Shown: in pieces, positions 23,581-34,850 of the stretch
Layout of the letters: each line of letters begins with the position of its first letter
How positions within the stretch are numbered: position 1 is the stretch's first letter
Source: Diprion similis
Lineage: Eukaryota; Arthropoda; Insecta; Hymenoptera; Diprionidae
Assembly: GCF_021155765.1 (NCBI RefSeq)
Contig: NC_060106.1
Span: 19,432,031 to 19,496,030, forward strand
Reading direction: 5' to 3'
DNA length: 64,000 nucleotides
Position numbers and translations under genes: made by a program
Notes under the pieces: model-generated
The model's database searches: none
What the model was told of the DNA's origin: nothing
What the model saw: only the letters and a program-made list of their open reading frames with translations

Positions 23581-25806
23581 GCGTCGGATGGCCCCCGATA
23601 TCCGCGCCATGAGTCTCGTTTTCATCTCACGACTTATACACATTAACGGCAGGTTCTACGTCACGGCTATGACGTTAGGAATTCCCGGTGCCGGGGGGCC
23701 GACGGGCCGCATCGAGCTACGTGGACCCGGATAAAAGAGGACGGAGCGATTGGGTAACACGTAACATGCTTGTCGTGTCGCGTAGGTGCACGGTCCGAAA
23801 GGTGCACACAGAGTGCCTTCGGCCAACCAAAGAGTGTTTGCACACTAACATGTACATCCCGAGCTCACGAGCTCACAACGCGGGCGGACGTGCGGTTTCT
23901 CGTCGACTTTGCCCAACTGCGTCTTGACTTGCACATACTCGTATGTGTATAATCGAGCACCCCCACCACCAATTCCGAAGTGACTAAGCAGACCGGAATG
24001 TCGTCGATCCGAACCCTGGGCCCTCCATCCCGGTTACAGAACAGGCGGGGAACGATTCTTTGAATTGAGAGGGTCTCGTCGCCGCACGCCATCTTGAATG
24101 AGAGGATGAAACAATGAATGAAACGCGAAGGAAAAGGGCAGTGGTGAATGGATGGATTCAGGAAATGCTTGTTCACATAAATTCTTATTAAGGCACAAGT
24201 CGAATGCGGTTGATATAGAGGAAGTTCCCGTGATCGAGATTTCGGGGAACTACGGAACGGTAGGATCTTGAGGCTTTTACACTTAACGTAGTGTTTCGTG
24301 ACTTAAAAGGGCACGAGTATTCGACAAAAAAAAGAAGAAAACCTCATACATTTTCACCCAGAATTGAAACTAAGTAGAGCATAAGTCAGATGGTTATAGT
24401 AAGAATTCACGAAAACCTTCCATTTTGCAGTTGAAACCAAACGTATTTTGAGAACAAGTTGCCAAGATGAAATAATTGTCGAGAATTGTTCTATAATACT
24501 TACTTCCATTTTCCGATGGAGCTGAACTTGAGACGGTTTATTTGCTAGATTTGAAAATGTGTTTAAAACTTAGGAGTGAAATTTTCGTATAATTACACCA
24601 CAAGACGAAAGATCCATCTGATAGTTTAAAAATGAGAAATAAAAAGCTAGAATGAAAGGCACTTGGGTAAAAATTGAGGACGAACTTGTAGTTGTATCAC
24701 TGCGATGTTACATCCGTATGCTTGTGCAGGGATTGATCGTGCAGATGCATCTTGAATATTGAAAGAGATGGAGCAGACCAGCTGCCATCTGAGCGAGCAA
24801 TGGTGTAGGTGCATGGCGTGTAGAACATATCTATATATGAGTCTGATCGCACGTCGAGGCACTCCGAGGGGATTTATCGATTGCAGCTGACCTTGATAGC
24901 TGCCCCTTAAAGTAGAGTTGCCTTGAAGAGAAACGATCCCTTTGCTGCATGTACATTCGGAGAGCTTGATTCCGTCACCCTAAATCGGAAACTTCTGAAT
25001 CCAGTTTGGCATCAGGGATCATTAATTACGCAGCTTCGATAGTAGGGCTAATCGAAAAGATGAAAAAGTTATTCCATCACTGCAGTAACGCCCTTGCTTC
25101 ATTTAATATTCGTCATCTACACCATTTCTGCAATTCTCTAGCCGCCCGATGCATTGCGACAACATTGCGATTGCAATTAACATCGCAACAGTTGCAATCG
25201 CAATGAAATAAGCTTCACTTATAGCACTTCCAATGCGATTCATTCCATTTCTCAAAACTTCTTGGTGTCGATATCATAGATTCATACGGAATCAACCTCG
25301 ATGGTTGTACGCGTCCTTGCAAGGGGTAACAAATGGTTGAAACTGTATCGATCAGTGCAATTCTCAATGATGCTGGTCCAGTGTCAGTGTCAAAGTGAAG
25401 AACCTTTCGGCAACGTGACTTTTACAGATTTAAATCTTCGATTAAATCATAGTTTGGACTCAATTAAACAAAACACGCTTTGAAGCATATATATGTAATA
25501 CTTTTACTGTGTGGCAAAAATGCGATTGGCAGATTACACCTCTAATCACAACACACGCGGAAATTGTCTATTCATTGACGCGCGTTGGCGAAGAAAAGTG
25601 ATTGCTCGATGATTCCTTCTTCGATATATAATTTGTTCGCGAGTGTTTTAGTTGTCCGTAGTAGCCGTTACATTCTAAAACCAGTTTACATCGTTATCCA
25701 TCCTGAAGTAGCAGGCATGGCATGCGCCCAGCTACGTCACGTTTCGTTGGTTTCTATCCGACCACAACTAACTTTCTAAATTTTGCAGTCAACGTCACGA
25801 TCAGAC

Positions 25807-25808
<2 letters not shown>
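23581..25808. other. Intergenic, with a CpG-rich start
   Basis: The first 400 bp are CpG-rich and carry two TGACGT-type motifs facing each other (23657-23663 and 23670-23677). The rest is AT-rich and without recognised genes. A 13-bp inverted repeat at 25164-25204 is listed separately. Confidence 0.4.
25164..25204. repeat. Perfect 13-bp inverted repeat (hairpin)
   Basis: ATTGCGATTGCAA at 25164-25176 is repeated as its exact reverse complement at 25192-25204, with a 15-base loop. Confidence 0.8.

Positions 25809-25840
<32 letters not shown>
25809..25840. repeat. (AC)n microsatellite
   Basis: Sixteen AC dinucleotides without interruption. Confidence 0.97.
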
Positions 25841-25842
<2 letters not shown>

Positions 25843-27350
25843 TCACGCACGCACATATAGTGCGTTAGTAGTGCCGGCTTCTCGTGGAACGTTAACCGAT
25901 CACCATACCGACAAGACTTCGTTCTTTCTCAGTACAAACACGAGTGAGTGTACGAGACTTTGAACTCTGAGTGAGAAAATTCTACGCGGTATGTACTTGT
26001 ATGTGGTTACGGCTTGCGGTTGATAAATTAATATCTCGCACTTGACAAATTTCTCGAAATCGAACAAGTTGTTGGTCATTTTCTTCTCTTCTATACTCGT
26101 CAAAGTACAAGGAATAAAAAATTAACGAACCCAGAGAACGAACGGAGACGTCTTTTAGTCCGAATTATTGATGCAATTGCTGCAGCATAATCAATGATTA
26201 TCACAAACGTTTGCAAGGAATTTGAATGAAACAGATGGTCTCGTCAGAAGTCTAGAAAATACAGAGATTGGTCAACACAGCCACACCTCCACAACCCAAT
26301 AGCTGGTAACCTTTGGAAACAGGTTTCTTCCAGATGCTAACGAAGTTTTGGAATGGAAGACAAACGCAGAAGATTTAAAGCTATAAATTCATGAGTAGTA
26401 CCTTATCCATATATGCCAAAATAGTGTAGGCGGGTACACCTACTTCAATAACTACAAGGTTGGCAGAACTCAGCCTGACAATTGTTTGTCCAGGTAGGTA
26501 GGTATCCAAAACACTTTGTAAATCAATATTCAATTTACAGGATGGTGCTAAAGAAGTGTGTTCGAGCTGCGAATTAGTCAAGTGGCCGGTTCTATGAATC
26601 GAGCTTTGATGTTCCAAACCCACATTCACACCAAATAGCTGCTATACACACTATGTACATTAGGATGATCAATCTGTTATCGATGATTCTTCATCGAGAA
26701 GGTCATCGAGCCGAGGACGCGACGAGGACGTGCAGATTTCCGGGTCAGCTACTCGAAGACCAACGCAAATATTAAAACTGTTTAAAAACCACAATAAAGT
26801 AATAACAGATAGCCGAGAAACTACGATCCTATATGCGGAACCCCACTCTTTTCAAATTCATGGTCGATCAATAAGGATGAGATCTAAGTACTTGATTAGA
26901 AGCCCGTCGTTAACGTCAGGATGTCAATTAGTATTGAAAGGGTTCGATTTGACAGCTACATAACGTATAACGATAAACATGTAACATAATCAACTTTCTC
27001 TGACTGGAAGCTGCGTTTACATATGAAATTAAACGTAAATAGCAACTGAAAGTACCACGGAGCTACATCTTTAAAAGCCAATTACCAATGCAGTAATCGT
27101 CTTCACAAGTTTGCAACAATTTAACAATCCATGTACAAATCGTACATACATACACGTACTAAAATTCAATCGGCGTGTAAAATATGCCAATAGAATTAAA
27201 TGGCAGTGCGCAAAATTTCAGAAGTGGTAAAGCGACTGGACTGATATGCTGCCGTTGGAACAAGACCAGCGATGAAACAGGAGGGAAAACAAGTAGGAAT
27301 GAAAAAAAGAAAGATAAAAAATTCTGACCTGCGCCCAGTGAGATACTCGA
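25841..27350. other. Intergenic, nothing recognised
   Basis: AT-rich DNA with short frames only. Confidence 0.45.
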
Positions 27351-27665
27351 TCAGCTTCCAAGCAAGACCCTCCATCTCACTCGCTTTCTCGCCTCTCCTC
27401 TCCCTCTTTTGATCTGGCTACAGGGTCACGCGTTGATACATACACACGTAACAATATCCGCGGACAGCACGCGATAGTCGGAGGAATGAGTCAAGAGGAC
27501 AGCGAAGGGAGTGACGTCGTCATTAAATCGTTACCGCGTAAAGGGGACTCGAAGAGAGTGGATAACTGGTTGGTTGACCGTCCAACTGGCAAGTGACGTA
27601 AACGTACCAACCAAGTAAGAGATGACGCGCTCGTCGGGTTCTGTTTACTCCAGTGACGTTAGATA
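27350..27665 (+). promoter_or_regulatory. Promoter-like patch with clustered CRE/AP-1 motifs
   Basis: The patch holds TGAGTCA at 27488-27494, TGACGTCGTCA at 27513-27523, TGACGTAA at 27594-27601, TGACGC at 27623-27628 and TGACGTTA at 27654-27661, all within 175 bp. An ATG at 27487 opens a short frame that runs to a GTAAGA donor-like site at 27615, so a small first exon is possible. No downstream exon could be linked. The motifs are seen in the sequence; regulatory function is inference. Confidence 0.3.
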
Positions 27666-28329
27666 TTATACCTACTTATATGTATATATGTATATGTGTA
27701 TACAGCCGCACGAATCTGAATTTATTTATTACTCAACGGATGACTCTCTCGGTGACGCCAATGTCACGAGACTTTAAACGTGCAGAAATTTTTACCATTC
27801 ATGGAATATATTTATACTCGGAAATCTCCAAGAGCGATGATTTTCACAAACTTTCCATATGGTTTCTGGGAGTTCTGAGCTGGGGAAAACTTCTATGGTT
27901 TCAACTTCAAACTTCATTGAAACGTGATGTTGAATCGTGCAATAAAATGATCAGACCTTGGAAAAAGTTCATTTTTCAAATATCTCAGAATTCTTATTTT
28001 GTAATTCTGACCATATTTCTCTCTAGGTATTCATTTCCAATTATGTTTTATTCAGGTAAAAGCTTATTTGAAGACTCAGAGCGAAGGGCAAGCCTCGAGA
28101 TGTCCGACGCTACTTGACCTTGAACATGAAGCAAGGTTTTTTGCAACTCGTGTTCTATCCTGCAATGCACACTTTTCAGGTTATGGTAACATAATTCTTT
28201 TTCATATTGCCGAGAGTCTGGAATATTCTTTCAACCGCACTTTTCCTTTACGCGCATATAATGGGTTGAATTAAGTATATGAGCCACAACTGGTTACTAC
28301 GAAGTACGGATTGCGAAACATAATCGATT

Positions 28330-28690
28330 ATAGTAGGCAGGGAAATAATGAATGAAGCTTTTTGGAATCAACGATATTCGCCTGAAACGTTGAAAATTAC
28401 ATTTAGACGGCTTGAATATTGATGCTGCAGGTGGTAACTTGACCAACTGGATACGTAATAACGAAACCCAGGTTACGCAATTCCGTCGAAACGATCGGCG
28501 AGCATGAAGCGATAAATTGCGTTGCTTTTTTCCCACGACAATATAAAATCATGGAAATTACGGCCGCTGTACAGTTTGGAAATTGGCTTGATTGCATCAA
28601 TTTTCTCGTAATCGATCAAATTCCAATCCGCCTCAAGCGATTTCATTACGCACGATACGTTCCCCACATTTCTTCGTGAATAGTTCTGAA
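28330..28690 (-). pseudogene. Odorant receptor (7tm_6) fragment, decayed
   Basis: On the minus strand a TTTTCAG acceptor ends at 28691 and leads into a frame with the layout of an insect odorant-receptor segment between TM2 and TM3 (CVMKSLEADWNLIDYEK, then further residues), ending at a TAG-free but short frame near 28473. About 50 bp further on there is a stretch reading LNVIFNVSGEY. A one-base shift is then needed to read VDSKKLHSLFPCLL, which fits the odorant-receptor pattern Y.VD..KY. Stops and the frameshift follow, and the N-terminal and C-terminal exons are missing. The fragment ends only about 45 bp from the start codon of the gustatory receptor gene on the other strand. The family assignment is by eye from short motifs. 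The frameshift and missing exons make a functional gene unlikely. Confidence 0.4.
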
Positions 28691-28734
28691 AACCGGTCAC
28701 CACTTTGGAAAAACACGAACCAAACTTCACGGAA

Positions 28735-30755
28735 ATGCCCAAAACGCGTTCCTTGGATCTCGTCCTCCTGGAGGCGAGCATTTTTGGTGTAAATCAAGGC
28801 TACACTGGAAAATACATCGGTCCACGATTATCCTGGACACTGAGCATCCTTAATCTTTGCTACAGCCTTACGTTATCGTATTTAATAATAACTGGGAAGA
28901 ATGCCATCGGCATGTGTGCAAACGGTGTAAACTGCGTAGTGAAACTGATTTCCTTTAACGGGGCTGTATTACTAACGCTGTTCATTCAACTTCGTTGCCT
29001 GTTTAGAAGAAGTAAAATGGCATGTCTTTATCGAGAGGTAAGTTGAGCTGAACTTCAAGTTCCCATGATGTTTTATTCTTACTAAAAATGAACAACATAA
29101 TCAGAAATGCTCTCAATCGTGTCCTCGGAATCAGATTCACTATACCCTTATAAATGTATGTACTCCTACCAACTTTCCACGACTTGAATTACCCACGTTT
29201 CGATGTATCATTGAAGCGAAAAATTACCTATAGATCTTAATAAATTTCTTACTTATTACGTACTTAAGTAGCTGGCTCGTTTGGACCAATTGTCCACTTG
29301 GGGCGGTGATATATCTGGATCTATTGGACGGATATTGCTGCACGGAGTGGCTGCTACCCTTCATCAATATGCATCCTTGTACCGGAGTGACTGGGAAGTG
29401 CGTAATTGGCATTAGAAATAAGCATTTTTATATAATCCGTAATTTGCCTCATGTTTCAGGGCTTTCGCGGTCTGATGATAAGTTTTTATTGGCTGAATTT
29501 CGTTCCGACAGCAGCCATGGAATTTCTCGGTCAAGCGATGCTGCTCTTTCAGCACGAGTTGAAGGACCTTCGCCACATACTCAGTGGATACATATCAAAA
29601 AGAAGAGCCTGCGGTGAGCGCGAAAAGAAAGAATTCATTTCGCCATTATTTTATCTGTTTGGTCATTGCGTTTCGCAATTTTGTCTCTTCCTAATTCAGG
29701 GGTCGCAGAATTGAGGGCGTTGAACAGCCGCCACGCATCCTTGTTTGCCTTTTCTCATAGAGTGGCGCAATTCACGGGTCTCGACAGCATGATAATGGTC
29801 GAAACCGAGACCCTTCTTATCCTAGCAAACTTTTTTGTCAAGGTAAATTCGACAAGTTTGAATTCGATAGATTGGCGCAAGGAGGTTTATGACGTTGTAC
29901 TCAACATGTACAGGTAGGATGCGTTCTTGATCGTAATCTACTTGTTCTACTGTAAACAATTCTGTGTCTCATAACTACCCAGTCGGAAACTACAGAAACT
30001 GTAAGTCTGAGGTTTCGACCAAGTGAAAGAAACAGGGAAAGTACAAAGTGTTGATGAAGAATGAACCAGCAATAATCATAGTGGATATGGTTTTACGCTG
30101 AATTAGGTTTATCGGTTATACAGATTGTTCTACATTTTAAAAATTCCTCTGCAGACTTTGATTCACACGATTCACCAAAATTTTCTCTACGTAAATATTT
30201 TCAATTCAAAATGAGTTGCAATTAGCTGATCCTTACAAATCTCTAATTTCCACTTTCTAGAGTGGAAAGAATCACGCAGTATTGCGTTAAAGGATACAAA
30301 ATTCAGGTGCAAGCTGATCGATTTCTTGCGGCGATAGACGAAATCGATCCACTGAACTTTCAGAATGACGAATCTTTCACGGAGGTAATAATTGAATTCC
30401 GATTTGATATTTACCATTTTCGAAGTATTCTAACAATCTATCAAATTTCGAACGTCTAGTTCCAGATATTTCGGAGGCAGGTCAGGCTCAGGACGCTACG
30501 TTTCGACTGCCATCGTTTCCTGAAGTTAGACGTGAATCTGATTATTTGGGTACTTATTCAAGTTTCAATATATTCTACTTTCACGATCGGGAGCACGCTC
30601 TAATCCTGTGTGCATTTTTTACTGATTTTTAAATACAGAAACTGAAGTTCGTCGTCGCAGTGGTTTTGATACTCATTCAAATCACGAATCCCATTAAAAA
30701 TGAAGTATCAACGGAGGCAGCCAATCTCACTCATAAAGTCCTCGACCACGTTTAG
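28735..30755 (+). CDS. Gustatory receptor (7tm_7 family), intact, 7 exons
   Basis: Exons 28735-29037, 29272-29397, 29460-29613, 29700-29913, 30261-30384, 30460-30549 and 30639-30755 join in phase with GT-AG introns and give 375 aa, the usual length for an insect gustatory receptor. The N-terminus reads MPKTRSLDLVLLEASIFGVN, a common opening for the family, and the first exon holds two membrane spans. The middle exons carry further hydrophobic spans (ISFYWLNFVPTAAMEFLGQA, ETLLILANFFV). The end has the family's last-helix layout, RTLRFDCHRFLKLD followed by KLKFVVAVVLILIQITN. These ligand-gated channels sit in the dendrite membrane of taste neurons; the ligand cannot be predicted. The acceptor of exon 6 could be six bases further on (after TTCCAG). 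No stops or frameshifts are seen. The three short 3' exons match the usual gustatory-receptor gene structure. The start codon is the first ATG in the frame of exon 1. Confidence 0.82.
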
Positions 30756-32480
30756 GTGACATATTGTGTGCAGGATAAAATTTTGATCACCTTTTCTTCT
30801 CACCTCCATAAATTACTAGACGATGATAACCGTTGAAAGTGTAAGGTTGAATGAATTTTTTACAACTCTCGTGTTTGCATTAGGAAAAAAGAAAAATTGA
30901 TGTATATCGCGAGGAAGCCAGCACCGAGTGACTCACTCACTGTATTTATATGTCACCGAACCTTGTGAATCACTTGCTCCAACGACCCAGTAACAGGCCT
31001 GCAACGAATAAACTAATAGCTTCAGTAGCCTTAAGCTATTCGGAAAGCCTAGTCCGAACTCTACACAATACTTACTTATGAATTGCATGTTCATATCTAA
31101 TAGTCCCAAAAAGTCGCGTTACTTTGATACCAGAAGCATTTGAATTTCTGTGATAATCGAAATCGATGAAAATACGGTTTCACCGTCAAGTAATTTAAGA
31201 TTGAAAATTATTGAATTGCACAGAGATGACTGTTGCGAAGGAGCTGAATAATCACACATCCGGCAACAATAATAATGTTATCCCCAAGCGTTAATGTATA
31301 ATGGATAAGAGTGATTCATCGAGCAAATATCGCGTGGAGCCGGAACTAAGAGTGGTCGTGGGATACGGAGAGAATTGTAAATCCTTAAACTCGTGAATGA
31401 ACTTTCTCAGAATTCCTAGTATAAGACTTTGCACTTACCTGACTCGCCCTGTTCACCTGTATGAATGGAGCAACCGCAGACTCTTCCGCGAACATCTAGA
31501 CGGACCGGAAATAACCAGTTTCACGTTCTGCGGATGCTACCTAATATAACATCACTCAATATATCCATGTACGTAGCTACGCGAACAAATACACGCAAAA
31601 GTTACTATTATACGTGACATGCTCGGTAAAATTTATGAACAGCGTAGCGTGCTTATTGGACAGTATAGCTAGTGTATAACTTCTGTATAATTTTCATCAT
31701 GTATGTACCTGTCTGTGACTCACCCACATTATATATATATATATGTATATATACAATTATCAAATCCAATTGTTATGGCTAATCATGATGCAGATTAATT
31801 TTTTCCCCGCATATTCTTCTTCTTACTCATACTTGGTTTTTATGTTGTTGTCTTTTTTACCAATTAAACTTTAAGCTGGTCGTACGGCGATAATATTCAT
31901 TGTCAGTCGCGGCAAAAGAAGGAGATGAGTTCTGTAATTCGAGCCTCTTATTCAGGAGATTAGAAAATTCAGTTGCGATTCAATTCGAAGGAGTAAATTA
32001 CTGAATTTATCACTATACCTATTGTATCCTACAGTGATAGGTGTGACATAACTTGTAAAATAAGTATCGAGACTACGTACCGTTATTCGATTTAAATGTT
32101 AATCGGGTCTGATTTATGTACATACTATCACGTGACTTGTAACTAAATTCTTAGTATTAATGACTAGCTATCGATGATGTTTTCAATGGATTATACGTTC
32201 GTGTACCTTAATGTAGCTGGAATCAATCGCTCGCACATATAGTTTCACGTATAAATAATTTAATTCACCAGCTGCGTTCCCCAACTTCTTCCGTATATTG
32301 AAGTAAAGCTGAATTTTGTATCCCTGAAAAATGATAAGATATTCTTGTATACATGAAATAAGAAAAAATAAATAGATGACGCCCTCGTCAATTTAGAACA
32401 CATTTTACTTACCGCAATCTAGGTACAAGGTATAGAGTATAAAGATTTGTCAAAGCTTGATGAAAGAAAAGATTCTCTGC
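30756..32480. other. Intergenic, nothing recognised
   Basis: AT-rich sequence with a short TA-rich microsatellite near 31731-31756. No gene, RNA or mobile element that I can support. Confidence 0.5.
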
Positions 32481-32489
32481 CTCTTTGAG

Positions 32490-32870
32490 GAGGATGAGTC
32501 AAGCTGGAGTATTAGGACCCAGGAGGTTTCCTCAATCTGATAAAGCCAATCTCCGTTTCCTCATTCACCCCATCCTTGGTTCTCGGGTGAGGGAAGAACG
32601 AGCCTAGAGGGCAAGGTGCGAGGGATGTGGCTGATTCGGTGGATCAACAGGTGGGTGGAAAAGAGGGTTGTTTTGCGCTCGTGCGGAGTTGGATGAGTCA
32701 CCACGTGCACGGGGTTCCTCCAAGAATGTTTATCGCTCACCAGCTTGTACCTGGATGACTCATTCTTCGGTAAAAACTGTTACGGTTGTAAGCGTAGCCC
32801 TCGAGGCGCGAAGGGAATCGAGTGTACGTGATACATGCCTATACCTGATGCTTTACACCTGAGTATACAG
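32490..32870. promoter_or_regulatory. Patch with three AP-1-type sites and an E-box
   Basis: Three copies of GGATGA(G/C)TCA occur, with core heptamers at 32495-32501, 32694-32700 and 32756-32762. A CACGTG E-box lies at 32702-32707, one base after the second. The surrounding 380 bp is GC-richer than its neighbours. Enhancer or promoter function is inference; no exon could be attached. Confidence 0.35.
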
Positions 32871-33329
32871 GTACGAAGTTTTATCGTAGGCGGTACTACA
32901 TTATGCGATATTATAACTATAGATCCTAAGTATGAGTTACAAGCAGGAAGCTCTGTTCGAAGTTAAAACCGATTGAGACATTGATACACGATCAGGATAT
33001 GCGTGCGGGGTTATTGAGTAGGATGAAATCCTCGGGTTTAGAAATCAAAGAATGATAACTTTGGTCTTGGATGATTTGGTATGGGAATTCATGAATTCTA
33101 CGGTTGGAAATATAATTTTCCAAATCTAAGGAACTTGAATGACTCAAATATTTTTTTAGATAATCGTAAGAACAATCGCTGAAGTAATCGCGCGGTAACT
33201 CCAAATGATTTCTGTCGATTTCACGTTTACTATACAGTGATTTCCAATAATTTATAATGATTTCCTAACGATTCGGGTTATTTCCAATAACTTGATTTCT
33301 GCGGCTTGTCCTGACCTGTGATTCTAATC

Positions 33330-33420
33330 ATTGATTTCGAAGCGAACGACTCATTGTTTTATTCCTCAATGAACTCTGATCATTTTATTGATTTCAAAGC
33401 AAATGACTCCTTGTTTTATT
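33330..33420. repeat. 34-bp imperfect tandem duplication
   Basis: ATTGATTTCGAAGCGAACGA and its continuation (33330-33363) recur at 33387-33420 with four substitutions, at 57-bp spacing. The sequence just upstream (33205-33300) has related TGATTTCC/AATAA words. Confidence 0.7.
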
Positions 33421-34490
33421 TCTTCTTCGTCTGCACGCTGATCGTGACGCAGATTTGTTGTTTGGCTCCGAAAAAACAAGCACACCCATCCATGTTATAT
33501 TATGCTATAGTCACATACTTGGCGAATGATGTTATTGGGCGACAATGTCGAATTCCCCAACAACAACATCGTATTACCTGACATGTCTGACATGGACGAA
33601 AAACTTAATAAAACTGGCAAAAACAAGGAGGACTATTGAAATAATCGAAGTTTCAAGTGCGTTCTTCTGTTTCTTCACCGTCTATGTATTTATATTGTAC
33701 ATAACATATTGCTTTTTCTGGGAACTTGAGCGGTGACGCGGTTCACGGGACAAAGGGTCAAGGTCAATAGATCGAACCTCGCGATAAATCGCGTAGTTAT
33801 ATATGTATGTACACTACGATTTCCCGCCATTCAACGTGTTTGTCTAGCAAATTATATACTCGTTTATCTATCAATTTATTTTTCAGACATGAATTTTCAG
33901 TCGTTATCTTCAATTTTTCGCCATTTTGAACTGACAAAATGAACAGAATTTTAAACAATATCTGCATGTGACTCGTGGGAGAAAAATATTTTTTTACAAA
34001 CGTAGGTTGAAGATATATAATTATTTTTTTGATATATTCTTGTCGAAAATCTCGCGTTTATTGGGAGTTAACCTTGAGGATCTACGTAGGTTATACACAT
34101 TTTTTTTCTGCCACCATGTATTTATCCTACATGGCACTTAAGTGTATAGAAAACAGCTTACTCTCGCCTAATAAAAGGCATTGCAGATCTTTTGATCAGC
34201 TCCTTTCAAAGCCTCGTCTCTATTGAGTAGGTACCGTACAGTGGCAGAAATTTGCATAGATCGATATACACACACGCACACACGTATATGCGTGACAATA
34301 AGACGTAAACAAGTATGCATCGATTTCCGGTTATGAAAGAAATAGCTGCTGGATATTTACCTGATTCTTTCACTCTATTATAGTGAGCGGCATTAGAGAT
34401 TCTCGGAATCTGTTTTTTCGTATATACTGCAATTTAATCGTATTTTAACTACACAGTGACGTGAGTTGGCTTGCCGCGCAAACTAGGACC
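33421..34490. other. Intergenic, nothing recognised
   Basis: Short frames only. None shows a recognisable domain. Confidence 0.45.
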
Positions 34491-34499
34491 GCTATAATA

Positions 34500-34850
34500 C
34501 GACCCATTCGAATACTATACGATCAGGTGGTGAGTCACTCCAGGAGATTCGAAAGGCTTTCCAGGAAACTCCTCGCTGCCGTAATTCGCCACCGCCGCCG
34601 ACAATAAGTTGCATACCCTCGGCTGCACAATGGCGCCGAAATCGACCGCACAGCGTCCCGACGCCGTCGTGAACCGATCTTGTTTCCCCGAATCGAGACA
34701 ACCAGTTCCCAGAAATCAACGCTTGTAGGAAACTCCGTGAGCGCTCGCCGAGAACGGTTCTGAATAAATCGATTGATCAATTTCACTTCACTCGGTCGGT
34801 AATGTCGCAGACAAAAAGATGCACTCACCAAACATTGGCAGAGGCTCAAT
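34500..34850. promoter_or_regulatory. CpG-rich patch, possible promoter or 5' exon
   Basis: A CpG-rich island-like stretch with GGCGCCATT, GCCGCCGCC and a TGAGTCA (34532 area). On the minus strand a GTGAGT donor follows a CCAATGTTTG stretch near 34828. The 104-codon minus-strand frame here is not recognisable as a protein. It may be a 5' untranslated exon. This is weak evidence. Confidence 0.2.

Noticed and set aside
22951-23643. 230-codon minus-strand frame
   Set aside because: Leu/Ser/Phe low-complexity translation of the polypurine tract, with no splice or start evidence.
27653-28117. 154-codon plus-strand frame as a gene
   Set aside because: It starts in a TATG microsatellite-like stretch, uses poor start contexts and shows no recognisable domain or splice continuation.
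15961-28330. tRNA genes in the long intergenic stretch
   Set aside because: GTTCGA-containing spots (for example near 21690, 26565 and 26944) lack a full B box, an A box at the right distance and a cloverleaf.
34535-34849. 104-codon minus-strand frame in the CpG-rich patch
   Set aside because: No similarity to any family known to me; CpG-rich DNA often leaves frames open. Listed only as a possible promoter or 5' exon.
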